The notes under the pieces were generated by a model, which saw only the letters and a list, made by a program, of their open reading frames with translations, made no database searches and was not told where the DNA came from. From JAXLQL01 sp046331625 (lineage in GTDB: Bacteria; Acidobacteriota; Terriglobia; Bryobacterales; Bryobacteraceae): a stretch of DNA of 64,000 nt. Position 1 is the stretch's first letter, and each line of letters starts with the position of its first letter. The stretch lies in the NCBI GenBank assembly GCA_046331625.1, contig JAXLQL010000007.1, positions 248,001 through 312,000 on the forward strand. Direction: 5' to 3'. Both the position numbers and the translations under genes were made by a program. Shown piece after piece: positions 52,431 to 62,468 of this stretch.

Positions 52431-53252
52431 TCAGGCGTGGCACATGCCAGCGACTTCCGTGTGCTCGAACTGCCGCGACCAACTTCGCAGGTCGTGGCGT
52501 CCGGGAAACGCTGTGAAGGTGGGGCCGCTGAAGTCGAGCACTGCGCCGACATCCTGTAGTTTGATCCCGACAATGATCGGAACACCCCACAGATTCGCCA
52601 GGCGCTTCATCATCCCTCGGGTGTGCGGGCGGCTCCCCAGAGAGCAGCCGTGGTGCTCGGCGAATCCAAACGGAGCAAACAACGGCGTCAGGTGACGAAG
52701 CGTAGGCGCCACTTTCGCGAAGTTCGAGGCTGCGATATAGCTCATGTCCTCTTTGTCGACGAGTGCGGCAAAGGCAGGGTCTTCGTGGTGCAAGTCGACC
52801 ACTTCACCCACCGAGACGGTGAACCATCGGCCGAGATTGCCGTGACCGTCGAGCCGCAGCGTCACGATCTCCTGTCCCTGCGCCCGAGACGTGACTTCGC
52901 TCACCATCTGCGCAATGCCGTTGCACATTCCGCCCAGGACAATCGGCTTGTCACCACCACGGCGCAGGATCTCGACATCCTTCATCAGTTCGGGATCGCC
53001 TACGTCTACACTGCTCACTACCGCCAGACCCGTTCCCTCGAGCAGCCGCGACCAGAGCTCGGGGCCGGCGACGGCGCCGTTGCGCGATGGACCCGTGCCC
53101 TGCGCTGCCTCCACGGCGATGCGAGTGTTCTTCCCGTAGATTCCGTCCACCACGAGTTCGCGCTTGTTGGCTCCGCGATATCCCTGGCTGTTGAGAAGAA
53201 TCTGAAGAAGTGTGACGCGAGGGCTTTGCTCGCCTTGCCTTACGATGAACAT
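52431..53252 (-). CDS. Peptidoglycan-binding-like domain fused to a domain with caspase-like His/Cys motifs
   Basis: Start ATG 53252 (after AGAAGG) gives 273 residues; an upstream start at 53327 would add a non-conserved tail. Residues 1-70 match the PG_binding_1 helical bundle (VTLLQILLNSQGYRGANKRE, LVVDGIYGKNTRIAVEAAQ). Residues ~75-273 show a pattern of clan CD peptidases and CHAT/DUF4347-like domains: TLRLDGHGNLGRW (His137) and HHGCSLGSRPHTRGMMKRLA (Cys203) followed by LWGVPIIVG. Spacing and context fit a His/Cys dyad. No signal peptide is obvious. Function is inferred only. Confidence 0.55.
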   Translation of the reverse strand: MFIVRQGEQSPRVTLLQILLNSQGYRGANKRELVVDGIYGKNTRIAVEAAQGTGPSRNGAVAGPELWSRLLEGTGLAVVSSVDVGDPELMKDVEILRRGGDKPIVLGGMCNGIAQMVSEVTSRAQGQEIVTLRLDGHGNLGRWFTVSVGEVVDLHHEDPAFAALVDKEDMSYIAASNFAKVAPTLRHLTPLFAPFGFAEHHGCSLGSRPHTRGMMKRLANLWGVPIIVGIKLQDVGAVLDFSGPTFTAFPGRHDLRSWSRQFEHTEVAGMCHA

Positions 53253-53334
53253 GGCCTTCTGGGAAGATAGTGCCGCCCGAGGTCGAAACGTTACATCGTC
53301 CGGATCGGCTGAGTCGGCCGGACCCACGCATCGC

Positions 53335-53340
53335 TATAAT
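53335..53340 (+). promoter_or_regulatory. Candidate -10 box for the TonB receptor gene
   Basis: A perfect TATAAT lies 26 bp before ATG 53366. No good -35 is seen at the usual distance (AGTCGG), so a regulated promoter is possible. Confidence 0.4.
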
Positions 53341-53365
53341 GATGCTCATTCGCCGAGGGTGATGC

Positions 53366-56300
53366 ATGAAAATCGCGACATTGATCCTGATTGCCGTGGC
53401 CTGCGCGCTGGCCCAGAACACCACTGCGTCCCTCAGTGGAACCGTGCATGACGAGGCCGGTGCGGTGGTGCCCAAAGCGCGCGTCAGTATCACGAGCCAA
53501 AGCACGGGATTCGTGCGAACGCTCGAATCCAACCGGGAGGGCTTTTTCAGCTTCCCCGACCTCACTCCGGCCACCTACGAACTGAAGGTGGAAGCCGCCG
53601 GATTTCGTTCGTACCACAAGACTGGGATTGAAATATCCGCTTCTGATCACCTTTCCGAACGCGTAGCACTGTCGATCGGCCAGGTGAGCGAGTCCGTAAC
53701 CGTGTCCGCCGAAGCCGCCACTGTCAACACCGTGAGCGGCGAACGCTCGGGTACGCTCACGTCGGATCAACTCGAGCAGTTGGCGCTTCGCGGGCGCGAT
53801 GTGTTCGACGCCGTTGGTCTCATGGCCGGTGTCGTGGACACTACCGATGGCCGCGACGCCCCCGGACCAACCAGCGTCGGTGGCATTTACATCATGGGCG
53901 GCCGCAACGATGCGAAAAACGTCACCATCAACGGCGTCACCATTCTCGACACCGGCTCCAACGGCAGCATTCACTCGATGCCTTCAATGGATTCGGTAGC
54001 TGAAGTGAAGGTCCTGATGTCGGCGTACTCGGCCGAGAACGGCCGGAATCCATCAGCGATCAGCATCATCACCAAGGGCGGCTCGCGGCAGTTTCACGGC
54101 TCGGCGGGATTCTATCTGCGCAACGAAGTTCTCAACGCCAACGACTTCTTCAACAACAAAGCCGGCCGGGACCGCACGGCCTACCGCTATGACATCGGCA
54201 ACTACACCTTGTCTGGGCCGCTGCTCATTCCCAAGATCAACAAAGATCGCAGCCGTTTGTTCTTTCACTTCAGCCAGGAGTTTCAAAAACAGATGGTGCA
54301 GTTCGGAACGCGGCTGATCACCGTGCCTACCGCTCTCGAGCGCGCCGGGAACTTCTCTGATTCCCGGCAGACGAACGGAAGCCTCTGGACTGTCAACGAT
54401 CCGCTGGCCGGCAAGACTCTGTTCCCGGGCCGCATCATCCCGCCTTCACGACTGACGGCGACGGGACGCAACATTCTCAATCTTTTTCCGCTGCCGAACT
54501 ACACGGCGCCGGACGCGGTGAACCGCTACCAGTACAACTACTTCGTGTCCGAAGCCGCTCCGTATCCGCGGCGGACCGAGACGATTCGTGTCGACTACTC
54601 GCCCCGCGCCAACTGGCAAATGTACGGAAGCTTTTCAAACAACGCCGACAAGCAGGAGACGCTCTACGGCATCTGGGTGGACGGCTCGCTCAACTATCCG
54701 ATCACGCCCATCGTCTTCCAGCAGCCTGGCCGCACGGCCTCGGTGAGTTCCACCAACACGATCTCCCCCACCATGTTCAACCAGGCGACGGTCGCCTTCA
54801 GCCGCAACACGCTGACCTTCTTTCCGAAGGACAACGACAAGGTGGACCGCACCAAACTCGGTATCGACATCGCCCAGAGAGACGCCTCGTTGAATCCGCT
54901 CAACCTGATTCCGAACATGACCTTTGGCGGCATCGCCAACGCCGCCAACCCTTCGCTCAACAACGGGACGCCTTACTTCAACCAAAACACGATTCTGTCG
55001 TTCATGGACAACGTCACCAAGATCTCAGGGACGCACACCGTGAAGTTCGGGATCTACTTCGAGCACACCCAGAAGATCCAGAGCGCCAGCACTCCCACGC
55101 GAGGCACCCTCAGCTTCTCGGCTGACGGCAACAATCCTCTTGATTCGAACAACGCCTACGCCAACGCGCTGCTTGGCAACTACGACACCTACCAGGAAGC
55201 AACTGGAAGGCCAGTGGGCAATTTCCTATTCACCAATACCGAGTTCTTCCTGCAGGACACGTGGCGGGTTCGCAAAACATTTTCACTCGATTATGGAGTT
55301 CGCTTCTACGTCGATCCGCCGCAGTATGACGGCAACGGGCAGTTGGCCTCTTTCGCGGCAGCGGCATTCGATCCGGCCAAAACGGTGCTGTTGCTGCGGC
55401 CGGCCACGGTGGACGGCAAGAAGGTGGCGCTCGATCCGTTGACCGGCGCAACCTATGGGCAGGGGCTGATCGGAGCGTTTGCTCCGGGCCACGGTGACGC
55501 AGCCAACGGCAACCTCGTCGGTGGAAAAAGCGGAGTTCCTCTCGGCCTGTATGATGTCAGCCCGCTTGCGGTGGCTCCGCGATTCGGCTTTGCGTGGGAT
55601 CCGTTCGGGACTGGCCGGACGGCAATTCGCGGCGGTGGCGGCGTCTACTATGACCGCATTCAAGGCAATCCGGTGATGGGCCAGATCGCGAATCCGCCCA
55701 CAGTGTACTCGCCTACGCAATACTACGGAACGTTCGCCGACATTCGGGCCACTGCGGTGGCGGGATTCCTGGCGCCTTCCGGTAGCGTTACTTCACTTGC
55801 GACGCCGGGTCATCAGCAATCCACCTACAACTACAATCTCGGCATTCAGCGGCAGATCCGGAGTTCGCTCGTCGAAATCGGGTACGCAGGCTCACTGGGC
55901 CGCCACCAGCTTTGGCAGCGCAACGTCAACCCCGTACCGCTGGGCGCGAATTTCCTCAATCTGCATCCGGAAAATCGTGACCCCACGACAACGAATTCCG
56001 TGCTACCGCCGAACTTCCTCAGGCCCTATCAGGGCTTTGGCGACATCATGCTCTATGAGTTCGCCAACTCGTCGAACTACAACTCGCTGCAGGTGACCTT
56101 TCGTCAGCGCTTCGGCCGCAGCTTCAATCTCTCGGCCAACTACACCTTCAGCAAGGCACTCGATTCGAGTGATTCTTACAGCCAAGCCGTGGACCCCGCA
56201 TTTCCGGCGCGTTCGCGCAATTACGGACCGGCTGGATTCGATCGCACGCAGGTGTTCAACACCAATTTCTACTGGACGTTGCCGAAGATCAGCCGCAATG

Positions 56301-56821
56301 CTGCCCCGCCGGCACGGTGGGTGCTGAACAACTGGATCATCTCCGCGGTGCTCCGTTTCAACACGGGCGCGCCGTTCACTCCCGGTTATTCGAACCTCAA
56401 TGGATTGGCCACACCCACGGGATCCGCTTCCGTTACGGCGCGTGTGCAGGTAACGGATCCGAGCGCGCCGATCGAACGCCGCTTTCTGCCTCCTCCGCAG
56501 CCGGCGGGGCAGGGAAGCGCGTTCTGGTCGACCAACAGCACGGGACCGCAGGCGGGCAATCTCGGCAAGAATACGATGCGCGGTCCTGGCACCGCCAACG
56601 CCGACTTGTCGCTCTATCGCGAGCTCAGATTCAGCGAGCGCCTCAAAGGGCAGCTACGGCTGGAAGGTTACAACGCGATCAACCACACGCAGTTTTCCAG
56701 CGTCGACACCACGCTACGTTTCAATAACGTGACCGGCGAGATGTACAACACGTTGTTCAACCAGCCGACCGCCGCGCGGCCTTCGCGGCGGGTGCAGATT
56801 GCGATGCGGCTGAACTTCTAA
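53366..56821 (+). CDS. TonB-dependent receptor-like protein with carboxypeptidase regulatory-like domain
   Basis: An 1151-residue outer-membrane protein of the Oar type. After a signal peptide (KIATLILIAVACALAQ), residues ~20-100 are a CarboxypepD_reg/CNA-B-like domain (ASLSGTVHDEAGAVVPKARV, SFPDLTPATYELKVEAAGFR). The plug follows (~120-230; VGLMAGVVDTTDGRDAPGPT, IYIMGGRNDAKNVTINGVTI) and then a 22-strand-type barrel ending MRLNF, with the C-terminal Phe recognised by the barrel assembly machinery. Acidobacteria have many copies. A substrate (often polysaccharide or siderophore) cannot be named. Confidence 0.92.
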   Translation: MKIATLILIAVACALAQNTTASLSGTVHDEAGAVVPKARVSITSQSTGFVRTLESNREGFFSFPDLTPATYELKVEAAGFRSYHKTGIEISASDHLSERVALSIGQVSESVTVSAEAATVNTVSGERSGTLTSDQLEQLALRGRDVFDAVGLMAGVVDTTDGRDAPGPTSVGGIYIMGGRNDAKNVTINGVTILDTGSNGSIHSMPSMDSVAEVKVLMSAYSAENGRNPSAISIITKGGSRQFHGSAGFYLRNEVLNANDFFNNKAGRDRTAYRYDIGNYTLSGPLLIPKINKDRSRLFFHFSQEFQKQMVQFGTRLITVPTALERAGNFSDSRQTNGSLWTVNDPLAGKTLFPGRIIPPSRLTATGRNILNLFPLPNYTAPDAVNRYQYNYFVSEAAPYPRRTETIRVDYSPRANWQMYGSFSNNADKQETLYGIWVDGSLNYPITPIVFQQPGRTASVSSTNTISPTMFNQATVAFSRNTLTFFPKDNDKVDRTKLGIDIAQRDASLNPLNLIPNMTFGGIANAANPSLNNGTPYFNQNTILSFMDNVTKISGTHTVKFGIYFEHTQKIQSASTPTRGTLSFSADGNNPLDSNNAYANALLGNYDTYQEATGRPVGNFLFTNTEFFLQDTWRVRKTFSLDYGVRFYVDPPQYDGNGQLASFAAAAFDPAKTVLLLRPATVDGKKVALDPLTGATYGQGLIGAFAPGHGDAANGNLVGGKSGVPLGLYDVSPLAVAPRFGFAWDPFGTGRTAIRGGGGVYYDRIQGNPVMGQIANPPTVYSPTQYYGTFADIRATAVAGFLAPSGSVTSLATPGHQQSTYNYNLGIQRQIRSSLVEIGYAGSLGRHQLWQRNVNPVPLGANFLNLHPENRDPTTTNSVLPPNFLRPYQGFGDIMLYEFANSSNYNSLQVTFRQRFGRSFNLSANYTFSKALDSSDSYSQAVDPAFPARSRNYGPAGFDRTQVFNTNFYWTLPKISRNAAPPARWVLNNWIISAVLRFNTGAPFTPGYSNLNGLATPTGSASVTARVQVTDPSAPIERRFLPPPQPAGQGSAFWSTNSTGPQAGNLGKNTMRGPGTANADLSLYRELRFSERLKGQLRLEGYNAINHTQFSSVDTTLRFNNVTGEMYNTLFNQPTAARPSRRVQIAMRLNF

Positions 56822-56827
56822 TCGGCC

Positions 56828-59800
56828 CTACGGCTTCTTCACCGTTACGAACGCTCCCGCCGGACTCGAGAAATCGCCCAGCGTGACGATGATTGGCAAG
56901 TCACCATCGGGCGTATCCTCGGGCAAGAGGATCGTCAGCCGATCCATGCCGGGGGCTCCTGGCGCGGCACCCGCGTAGACCACGTTCGCCGCCGGCAGAT
57001 CGACATCGCCCAAGCGGACTTTCGCCGCGAGCAGCGCCGCATTGGGACCGCCAGCGCCTTCGCCGAGCGCGATCGCGTCAGTCTTGAGCCCGAAGCCGGT
57101 GGCGTCGATCGAGATCGTGCGCCCAGGAACTGCCGGCGTGGTTTCCCGATCGGCCATGATGCCGGGAGTTCCGATGGGCGTGCTCGTTTCGGCGTCCACG
57201 GCCATCACCGGATTCTTGCCGTCAGCATTGCGAACCCAGTAGAAGAACTCGGGGCTCGCGTCCGCGACGGTCACCGATGATTCCGGACCGAGGATCTGCG
57301 TCGAGTCGCCGCAGTTGCGGATCACTTGGAGCTTGGCGGGTCCTGCAGCGGAAACGGGAACCTGGATCAACAGTTTCGTTGGCGTGACACTGCCAATCGG
57401 GGCGTCGGCCCCGCCCATCTTCACGCACACCCCACCCAGTTTGAGCGCGAAAGCGCCGCCTGAGTTCTCGTTGACGCCGTCGGCAGCGAACGGACCACCT
57501 GTGATCCAGGCGAGCCCTTGCGGTGCAAGCGTCGTGACCGCTGGCGTGCTTTGTCCTGCGGAGGTGACTTGCGTCGCCGCCGGCGGCGGAATCGCGGGCG
57601 TTGCGGTGATGTCGAAGTTCACCGGAGTGAGTCCGGCGATGGTCGCGGTGACGCGGACCGCTCCGGCGCGAGTCGGCGTGACGCTGACTCCGGCGCGGCC
57701 AGTGGAATCGGTGGTGGTGGAGGTGACGCTGAGGCGCGCCTCTCCCGTTGTGACAGCGAACGCGACGGTAACGCCCACGGCTGGAGCCGCGGCCTTGCCC
57801 ATCACGCGCACCACCAGTGGCGCGGCCAGCGCCGAGCCTGCCGGTCCAGTCTGATTGTTGCCGCTCACGATCTCCAGTTGTGCGGGAGTGTTGATCGCAA
57901 GCCGCCGCACGCGCTGCGCGAGGGAGTCAGTGAAGAAAATGTCGCCGTCGCGGTTGATGGCGAGTCCGCTCGGGCCCCAGAGCCCAGCGTTGGTGGCGGG
58001 TCCGCCGTCGCCCATGGTTCCGTCGATGGGATCGGGCAAACGGCCGCCGGCAACGGTGAAGATCTTGCCGTCAGTCGAAATGCGGAACACGCGGCCCAGG
58101 GTGAAAGAAGAGACGAAGAGGTTCCCCGCGGCGTCACCCACGATGCCTCGCACCGTGCCGACGCTCACGGCGGTAGCCGATGCGCCATCATTGACGGGCC
58201 CCGCGGTGCCGCTGCCGGCGATAGTCGAAATGGTTCCCGCCATGGTCACTTTGCGAATGCGTCCGTTGCCGCTGTCGGCGATGATCAGCGCGCCGTCTTT
58301 GTCGATGGCGAGTCCGCGCGGAGTGTCGAGCTGCGCGGCGGTTGCGAGAGCACCATCTCCCGTGAAGCCACGCGTGCCCGTGCCGGCGACGGTGCTCACC
58401 GTTCCGTCCGCCGTCACCTTTCGCACTTTGTGGAACGAGGTGTCCGCTGCATAGATGATTCCAGTGGAATCGATGGCGAGCCCGTCGATGTTGCCGATCT
58501 GTGCGCTTGTTCCGGGCACGCTCTCGGCTTTGTCGCCGCGCGTGCCGTTGCCGAGAATCGTGGATATGGCTCCGGTGGGGGAAATCTTGCGAACACGATA
58601 GTTGGAGCGGTCGGCGAAGATGATATTGCCCGATCCGTCCGCAACGATGGGTCCGGGATTGTACAGCCGCGAAGAAGTGGCCGACGCGCCGTCCGCGCCC
58701 GATCCCGTCTGGCCGTTGCCGGCGATGGTGGTGATGACGCCGGTAGGTGTGATCTTCCGCACGCGCTGGTTGCCGGTATCCGAGACGTAGACGTTGCCCT
58801 GGCCGTCGAGCGCCACCGAGAATGGCACGTTGAGCAGAGCCTTGTTGGCTTGCTGGCCGTCACCGTCGAAGTGGCTGCGTCCGGCCAAGGTGGAAATGGA
58901 TGAATCGGCGACGCGGCGGATGCGATCGTTACCTGAGTCGGCGATGTAGACTGTGGTTCCATTGATGGCAAGCGCCGATGGGCTATACAGAAGACCGCCG
59001 CTCGCAGGTCCGCCATCGCCGCTGAACCCTGTGTTGGTGTTGCCCGCGAAGAAGCTCACAGTCGACGCGCCGATAGCGAGCTTGACCACCACATCGAAGT
59101 ACGAGTCGGCAATCAGGAGGTTTCCTTGACCGTCATACTGCAGATCGGAGATGATGCCGAACGAGGTCCTGTTGGCTGGCCCGATTTCCGGTGTGAAGAA
59201 GAACCCGTCCCCCGCCACACGCGTGATCATGCCGGCCTTGTCGAGCTTGCGAACGACGCTGTTTCCAGTGTCGCCGATGTAGAGATTTTCGTCGCCATCG
59301 AGCGCCAGCGGCCCTGGAAGATACAGCAACGCTTGTGTGCCGGCGCCGTTGTCACCGGAGCTTCCGCGGTTGCCCGCCCTTCCCACGATGGTGGTGATCT
59401 TGCCCGTGGGATCGATCTTGCGCACCACGTGGTTCAATGCGTCCGAGATGTAGAGCGTTCCATCATTGCCGCGGGCGATCCCGCTAATGAACCCGATGCC
59501 GGCGGCGGTGGCAGGCCCGTCGTCGCCACTATGTTGCGAGCGCCCGTTGCCGGCCACCAAGGAGGGTTGTTTGCCATCTGCGCTGAGGCGGATCAGAGCC
59601 AACGGTCCGCCGGCGAGCAGGGTTCCCGATGGTTCCGCGAGCAGGGGACCCAACACCGGCGGGCCGAACTGCTCCACGATTCCTGATTGGCGGACGACGC
59701 GTAGGCCGGACGCACTGTCGTTGAAGAAGACGTTCCCGAGACGGTCGGCCGCGACCGCCGTCGGCGCAGCCACCAAGGCCTGAGCCGCTGGACCTCCGTT

Positions 59801-59914
59801 GCCGAGTGGATAGGCTCCGGCGACTGTTTGGATTACGTAGTTTTGGCCGAAGGCGGCCGCAGTAAGGAATATGAAGACCGCGAACGAACGAAGCAAACGT
59901 GCCTGAAAGGACAT
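56828..59914 (-). CDS. Secreted NHL-repeat protein with Ig-like and Solibacter-type C-terminal domain
   Basis: A 1028-residue exported protein (signal LLRSFAVFIFLTAAAFGQ). About ten NHL repeats occupy ~25-660: repeated PxGLAIDxDG...YIADTGNxRIRK units (IADSGNDRIRRVADSSISTL, ALDGQGNVYVSDTGNQRVRK, AIDKDGALIIADSGNGRIRK). Then an Ig-like domain (VGVTVAFAVTTGEARLSVTS) and a C-terminal part (ALKLGGVCVKMGGADAPIGS, TPTKLLIQVPVSAAGPAKLQ) that resembles, in diverged form, the Solibacter C-terminal domain TIGR03437. It is a likely cell-surface binding protein. It converges with the TonB gene with 6 bp between stops. Confidence 0.8.
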   Translation of the reverse strand: MSFQARLLRSFAVFIFLTAAAFGQNYVIQTVAGAYPLGNGGPAAQALVAAPTAVAADRLGNVFFNDSASGLRVVRQSGIVEQFGPPVLGPLLAEPSGTLLAGGPLALIRLSADGKQPSLVAGNGRSQHSGDDGPATAAGIGFISGIARGNDGTLYISDALNHVVRKIDPTGKITTIVGRAGNRGSSGDNGAGTQALLYLPGPLALDGDENLYIGDTGNSVVRKLDKAGMITRVAGDGFFFTPEIGPANRTSFGIISDLQYDGQGNLLIADSYFDVVVKLAIGASTVSFFAGNTNTGFSGDGGPASGGLLYSPSALAINGTTVYIADSGNDRIRRVADSSISTLAGRSHFDGDGQQANKALLNVPFSVALDGQGNVYVSDTGNQRVRKITPTGVITTIAGNGQTGSGADGASATSSRLYNPGPIVADGSGNIIFADRSNYRVRKISPTGAISTILGNGTRGDKAESVPGTSAQIGNIDGLAIDSTGIIYAADTSFHKVRKVTADGTVSTVAGTGTRGFTGDGALATAAQLDTPRGLAIDKDGALIIADSGNGRIRKVTMAGTISTIAGSGTAGPVNDGASATAVSVGTVRGIVGDAAGNLFVSSFTLGRVFRISTDGKIFTVAGGRLPDPIDGTMGDGGPATNAGLWGPSGLAINRDGDIFFTDSLAQRVRRLAINTPAQLEIVSGNNQTGPAGSALAAPLVVRVMGKAAAPAVGVTVAFAVTTGEARLSVTSTTTDSTGRAGVSVTPTRAGAVRVTATIAGLTPVNFDITATPAIPPPAATQVTSAGQSTPAVTTLAPQGLAWITGGPFAADGVNENSGGAFALKLGGVCVKMGGADAPIGSVTPTKLLIQVPVSAAGPAKLQVIRNCGDSTQILGPESSVTVADASPEFFYWVRNADGKNPVMAVDAETSTPIGTPGIMADRETTPAVPGRTISIDATGFGLKTDAIALGEGAGGPNAALLAAKVRLGDVDLPAANVVYAGAAPGAPGMDRLTILLPEDTPDGDLPIIVTLGDFSSPAGAFVTVKKP

Positions 59915-59998
59915 GAACTCTCTCCTCTGGAGTAGGCACGGCGGCGCTCCGATTGCGCAATTCCTGCGGTGCTTCGGATTATAGCACCGAATTCCGAA

Positions 59999-62065
59999 TC
60001 ACGGTTTCCGGACTGGGTTGACAAACGCGCCATTCCCCGCGATGTCCCACAGTGCAATTCGAGCCCACTTCCAGTCTTTGGCTGCCGTCTTCCATTCGAA
60101 CGTTGCATTTCCGTAAGGCTGCGTTGTGTCGAGCGGGAATGTCTGGACGTACGTCTGCGTGCCGTCGCCCCAAACGATTTCCCCGAAGGCCAGCGGAAAG
60201 GTCCACTGCGCTTTTACTCGAGCCGTGACCGCTGCTGGATCCGTCGTCGAGATCGAAACTTCGGGGATCAGCACCTCGCCCATCGACACGAAATATTCGC
60301 CTCGCCGCACTGCATCGAGCATGCGTCCGTAGTCGTCGAACGCCGGTAATTCGGGCATCCGGACGTAGTTCGCGTTCATGTGCGCATATAGCTCGTGAGT
60401 GTGCTCGATATGGAACATGTCGGTTTCGGCGAGCAGTCGCTTGTCGAGCCCCCAATTGTTCATGTCGTCGAGCAGGCGTAGCGCGCGCAATCCCTGCCGT
60501 GTTTGCGACGGATCGGCGGGCATGGCTTTCCAGCCCGCGCCGATGTAGTGCGAGTCGAGAAAGAAGTCGGTGTTCCGGACCTTGTCCGGATACTCGTACG
60601 AACTCTTCGTACGCGGGTGCGTTTGATAGAGAATCCCGTTCTCGCGGCGCACCATCTCGATTACGTCCTCGGGCGTGGCCGCGTGATAGACGCGACCGTA
60701 TTGCGGGTGTTGGCGCACCAACTCGCCGGGCGAGGACTTACCCATGAACCACAGCACTTTCTTCGGAAAAAAGATCGCCCAGTGGCCGCCGAGCATGGTA
60801 TTGCCTTCTTCGGAAGGAATCAGCAGGAATCGCGAGTCCGATTGTTTGCGGCACATGCGATAGTAGGCGTCGAGTTCGCGCAAACGCAGATCGGTCAAAT
60901 CCTGCGGATGCCCGTCGCCGTGGAAATCGGAAGTGATGGCCGCATCGATCCCCATATCGATGAGCACCTGCCGGAAGGGCGGCTCCCAGTCTTCGCCCCG
61001 GTCGAGCGCTTGGACCGTGTAGCCCCAGTGCCAGTGAGACGTCAGAGTCTTGTATCCGGGCAGGGCGGGGAAGCGGTCGCGATTGGTGAATCGCAGCGCC
61101 TCGTCGAGCGCCACGGGGCCCTCACGATCGGACACGAGCAGGAACATGCCTATGCGTTGGAGCGAGCCCGGCGGCGCGTTCAACCACGGATAGTAGAATC
61201 CGCCGCCATCGTCATTGGGTTGGCGGATCCCGAGCGCGATCTCGCCGACGCCCCCGCGGCCTGCCCAGCCGTGGTGCCACACGTATCCGGCATTCGTCGT
61301 GTAGTCGCGCGGCGAGATGTAGGTGTGCGGCGGCGGGAACACCACCAGGCTCCCGCTCGTGGTGGCAGCGGCGAGCGCGCGGTACTTGACGCGCTGGATG
61401 CTGCGATCCGGACCATCGGTCATCGCCGAGCGCAGGTGACCATCGGGATCATAGAAATGGATCGGCGACACCACCTCGCGTTTGCCCGTGTGCACCGAAG
61501 CCGCCGGCGCGGCGAGCTTGATCCCCGCATCGTAGAGATAGGCGGTGAGCGGCTCCTGCGTGGAGGCGAGCGCGTCTTGGCGGATGAGCCGGCTGCCGGG
61601 ATAGAACGTGTACGCGATACCGCCGCGAAAGATGCCCATCTCGAATCCGGCGAATTCGACTTCCACGCGATCGCCCATTGTGCGCGCCTTCGCGCTGGTC
61701 GCCTGGAACGCTGCTTCGAAGCGCCGCGTGCCTTGCGGATCGTTACCGGGGAAGTCAAAGAACTCATCGAAGCCGGCGCGCCCGCGGCGGCGGCCGGTGC
61801 TCGCCCAATACTGGGGTCGCGCTTGCTGGAGCACGGTCTTGTCGCCGAGCGCGATGCGGGCGATGAGCGGCTTCTGGTTATCGAGGGCGAACTCGGCGGT
61901 CCAGGTGTGGGCGGCTTCGTCGGGCCAGGTAACGCGCAGCACCGCACCTGCGGCGCTGACTTGAATGGGGCCGGGGCGGACGGCAGAGAGGTCCGCTTCG
62001 AGCACGGCGGCGTCGGCCGCGACAAGGCAGGCAACGAGCAGAACGGCAGAGCGCATTCCTATCAC
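59999..62065 (-). CDS. Secreted PHP-domain-like protein
   Basis: A 688-residue exported protein (MIGMRSAVLLVACLVAADAA; a start at 62056 is also possible). The first ~330 residues are beta-rich (WTAEFALDNQKPLIARIALG). The second half has metal-binding-type motifs of PHP/amidohydrolase-like proteins: LTSHWHWGYTV, ITSDFHGDGHPQDLTDLRLR, IPSEEGNTMLGGHWAIFF, ILYQTHPRTKSSYEYPDK, and ETDMFHIEHTHELYAHMN. This suggests a metallophosphoesterase-type active site. Acidobacterial homologues are common, but the substrate is unknown. Confidence 0.7.
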   Translation of the reverse strand: MIGMRSAVLLVACLVAADAAVLEADLSAVRPGPIQVSAAGAVLRVTWPDEAAHTWTAEFALDNQKPLIARIALGDKTVLQQARPQYWASTGRRRGRAGFDEFFDFPGNDPQGTRRFEAAFQATSAKARTMGDRVEVEFAGFEMGIFRGGIAYTFYPGSRLIRQDALASTQEPLTAYLYDAGIKLAAPAASVHTGKREVVSPIHFYDPDGHLRSAMTDGPDRSIQRVKYRALAAATTSGSLVVFPPPHTYISPRDYTTNAGYVWHHGWAGRGGVGEIALGIRQPNDDGGGFYYPWLNAPPGSLQRIGMFLLVSDREGPVALDEALRFTNRDRFPALPGYKTLTSHWHWGYTVQALDRGEDWEPPFRQVLIDMGIDAAITSDFHGDGHPQDLTDLRLRELDAYYRMCRKQSDSRFLLIPSEEGNTMLGGHWAIFFPKKVLWFMGKSSPGELVRQHPQYGRVYHAATPEDVIEMVRRENGILYQTHPRTKSSYEYPDKVRNTDFFLDSHYIGAGWKAMPADPSQTRQGLRALRLLDDMNNWGLDKRLLAETDMFHIEHTHELYAHMNANYVRMPELPAFDDYGRMLDAVRRGEYFVSMGEVLIPEVSISTTDPAAVTARVKAQWTFPLAFGEIVWGDGTQTYVQTFPLDTTQPYGNATFEWKTAAKDWKWARIALWDIAGNGAFVNPVRKP

Positions 62066-62108
62066 TATCGCGCTTTCGAGGAGCGCGCGTCCGCGTTATG
62101 CTCGGGAG

Positions 62109-62468
62109 ATGGAACGAGCGGTCCCGATTCTCCCTACGGAAGACCTCGCCACGGCCAAGGCGTTTTATGTGGATGGTCTCGGATTCTGCGTGACGTTCGA
62201 GGTGACGGAAGATGGCCACACGGGGTTGATGGGATTGGCGCGCGGCACGATCGAGTTGACGCTCGATTGCCCGATGCAGGGTCACGGGCGAGAGGCGTGC
62301 GTGTCGCTGCATGTCGGCGATGCGGATGCGTACTATCGCGAATGGAGCGCGAAGGTGCAGGTGCTGCGGGCGCCGCGGGACGAGGAGTGGGGCGCGCGGA
62401 CGTTCGATTTGATCGACCCTTCGGGGAACACGATTTTCGTGATGGGACCGCGATCTTACTCAGCTTGA
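62109..62468 (+). CDS. VOC-family (glyoxalase/bleomycin-resistance-like) protein
   Basis: A 119-residue protein; ATG 62109 gives MERAVPILPTEDLATAKAFY then VDGLGFCVTFEV. Paired beta-alpha-beta-beta-beta units and the metal-ligand Glu near the end (FDLIDPSGNTIFVMG) are typical of the vicinal oxygen chelate fold. It may bind a small molecule or confer resistance; the size and lone copy fit general VOC proteins. It overlaps the HicA gene by 13 bp, tail to tail. Confidence 0.85.
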   Translation: MERAVPILPTEDLATAKAFYVDGLGFCVTFEVTEDGHTGLMGLARGTIELTLDCPMQGHGREACVSLHVGDADAYYREWSAKVQVLRAPRDEEWGARTFDLIDPSGNTIFVMGPRSYSA

